From CAZHJE01 sp964532965 (GTDB lineage: Bacteria; Patescibacteriota; WWE3; UBA101185; UBA10185): a DNA stretch of 14,115 bases. Below are positions 14,115 through 14,115 of the stretch, one piece after another. Both the position numbers and the translations under genes were made by a program. The notes beneath the pieces are model-generated. The model had not been told where the DNA came from. It saw only the letters and a list, made by a program, of their open reading frames with translations, and made no database searches. Where the stretch lies: the NCBI GenBank assembly GCA_964532965.1, contig CAZHJE010000018.1, positions 1 to 14,115 of the forward strand, given 5' to 3'. Position 1 is the stretch's first letter; each line of letters begins with the position of its first letter.

Positions 14115-14115
14115 G

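Noticed and set aside
1..14115. TGA-recoded genetic code (Gracilibacteria/Absconditabacteria type)
   Set aside because: lepA and hrcA end in TGA at exactly the expected protein ends, and no in-frame TGA interrupts the conserved genes.
1..14115. CRISPR array, tRNA, rRNA, defence or biosynthetic cluster
   Set aside because: No regularly spaced repeats, no cloverleaf or rRNA-like stretch, and every gene except the IS, its fused tail and the GT-C-like protein is a recognisable housekeeping or envelope gene.

Overview
The window is a low-GC, tightly packed bacterial segment. Most of it is core housekeeping genes in one direction, with an insertion sequence at the right end. The reduced gene versions and dense packing suggest a Candidate Phyla Radiation (Patescibacteria) genome, perhaps near Microgenomates/Katanobacteria. 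The reduced versions are a HrcA of about 240 residues, an IF-2 of 495 residues that starts almost at its G domain, a J-protein without a zinc finger, and an S20 with an added tail. This placement is inference. TGA is used as a normal stop (lepA, hrcA), so the TGA-recoded Gracilibacteria/Absconditabacteria type is excluded. A 100-base run of N shows that this is a scaffold from a draft or metagenome assembly.

Layout. Positions 1-813 (minus): a PilN-like inner-membrane pilus-assembly gene, cut by the window edge, overlaps the 3' end of rpsT (S20) in another frame. Positions 868-2351 (plus): murJ lipid II flippase, interrupted by the N gap. Positions 2387-4198: lepA (EF4). Positions 4232-8268: a heat-shock cluster hrcA-grpE-dnaK-dnaJ behind a strong promoter that contains a CIRCE-like operator. 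Positions 8317-9624: a GT-C-like polytopic membrane glycosyltransferase. Positions 9625-9795: an intergenic region with a candidate promoter, a possible attenuator or small RNA, and a good intrinsic terminator. Positions 9796-12497: nusA-infB. Positions 12504-14114 (minus): an unrecognised coding segment joined in frame to the transposase of a 1,101-bp IS481/IS3-like element that ends one base before the window edge.

How the genes work together. lepA, infB, rpsT and nusA serve translation and transcription. hrcA-grpE-dnaK-dnaJ is a self-regulated Hsp70 machine: HrcA should bind the CIRCE-like site over its own promoter, and GrpE/DnaJ drive the DnaK cycle. MurJ and the GT-C protein point to envelope building, and the PilN-like protein points to a type IV pilus system.

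The most notable signals are these. (1) Extended -10 boxes (TGnTAnnnT) recur exactly six bases before the ATG of lepA, the GT-C gene and nusA, and nine before hrcA, which suggests leaderless mRNAs. (2) A candidate terminator/antiterminator switch or small RNA lies before nusA. (3) The non-core tail of S20 overlaps the start of the PilN-like gene. (4) A transposase frame has no stop inside its own element and is fused to 169 residues of flanking coding sequence. I found no CRISPR array, tRNA, rRNA or defence system.
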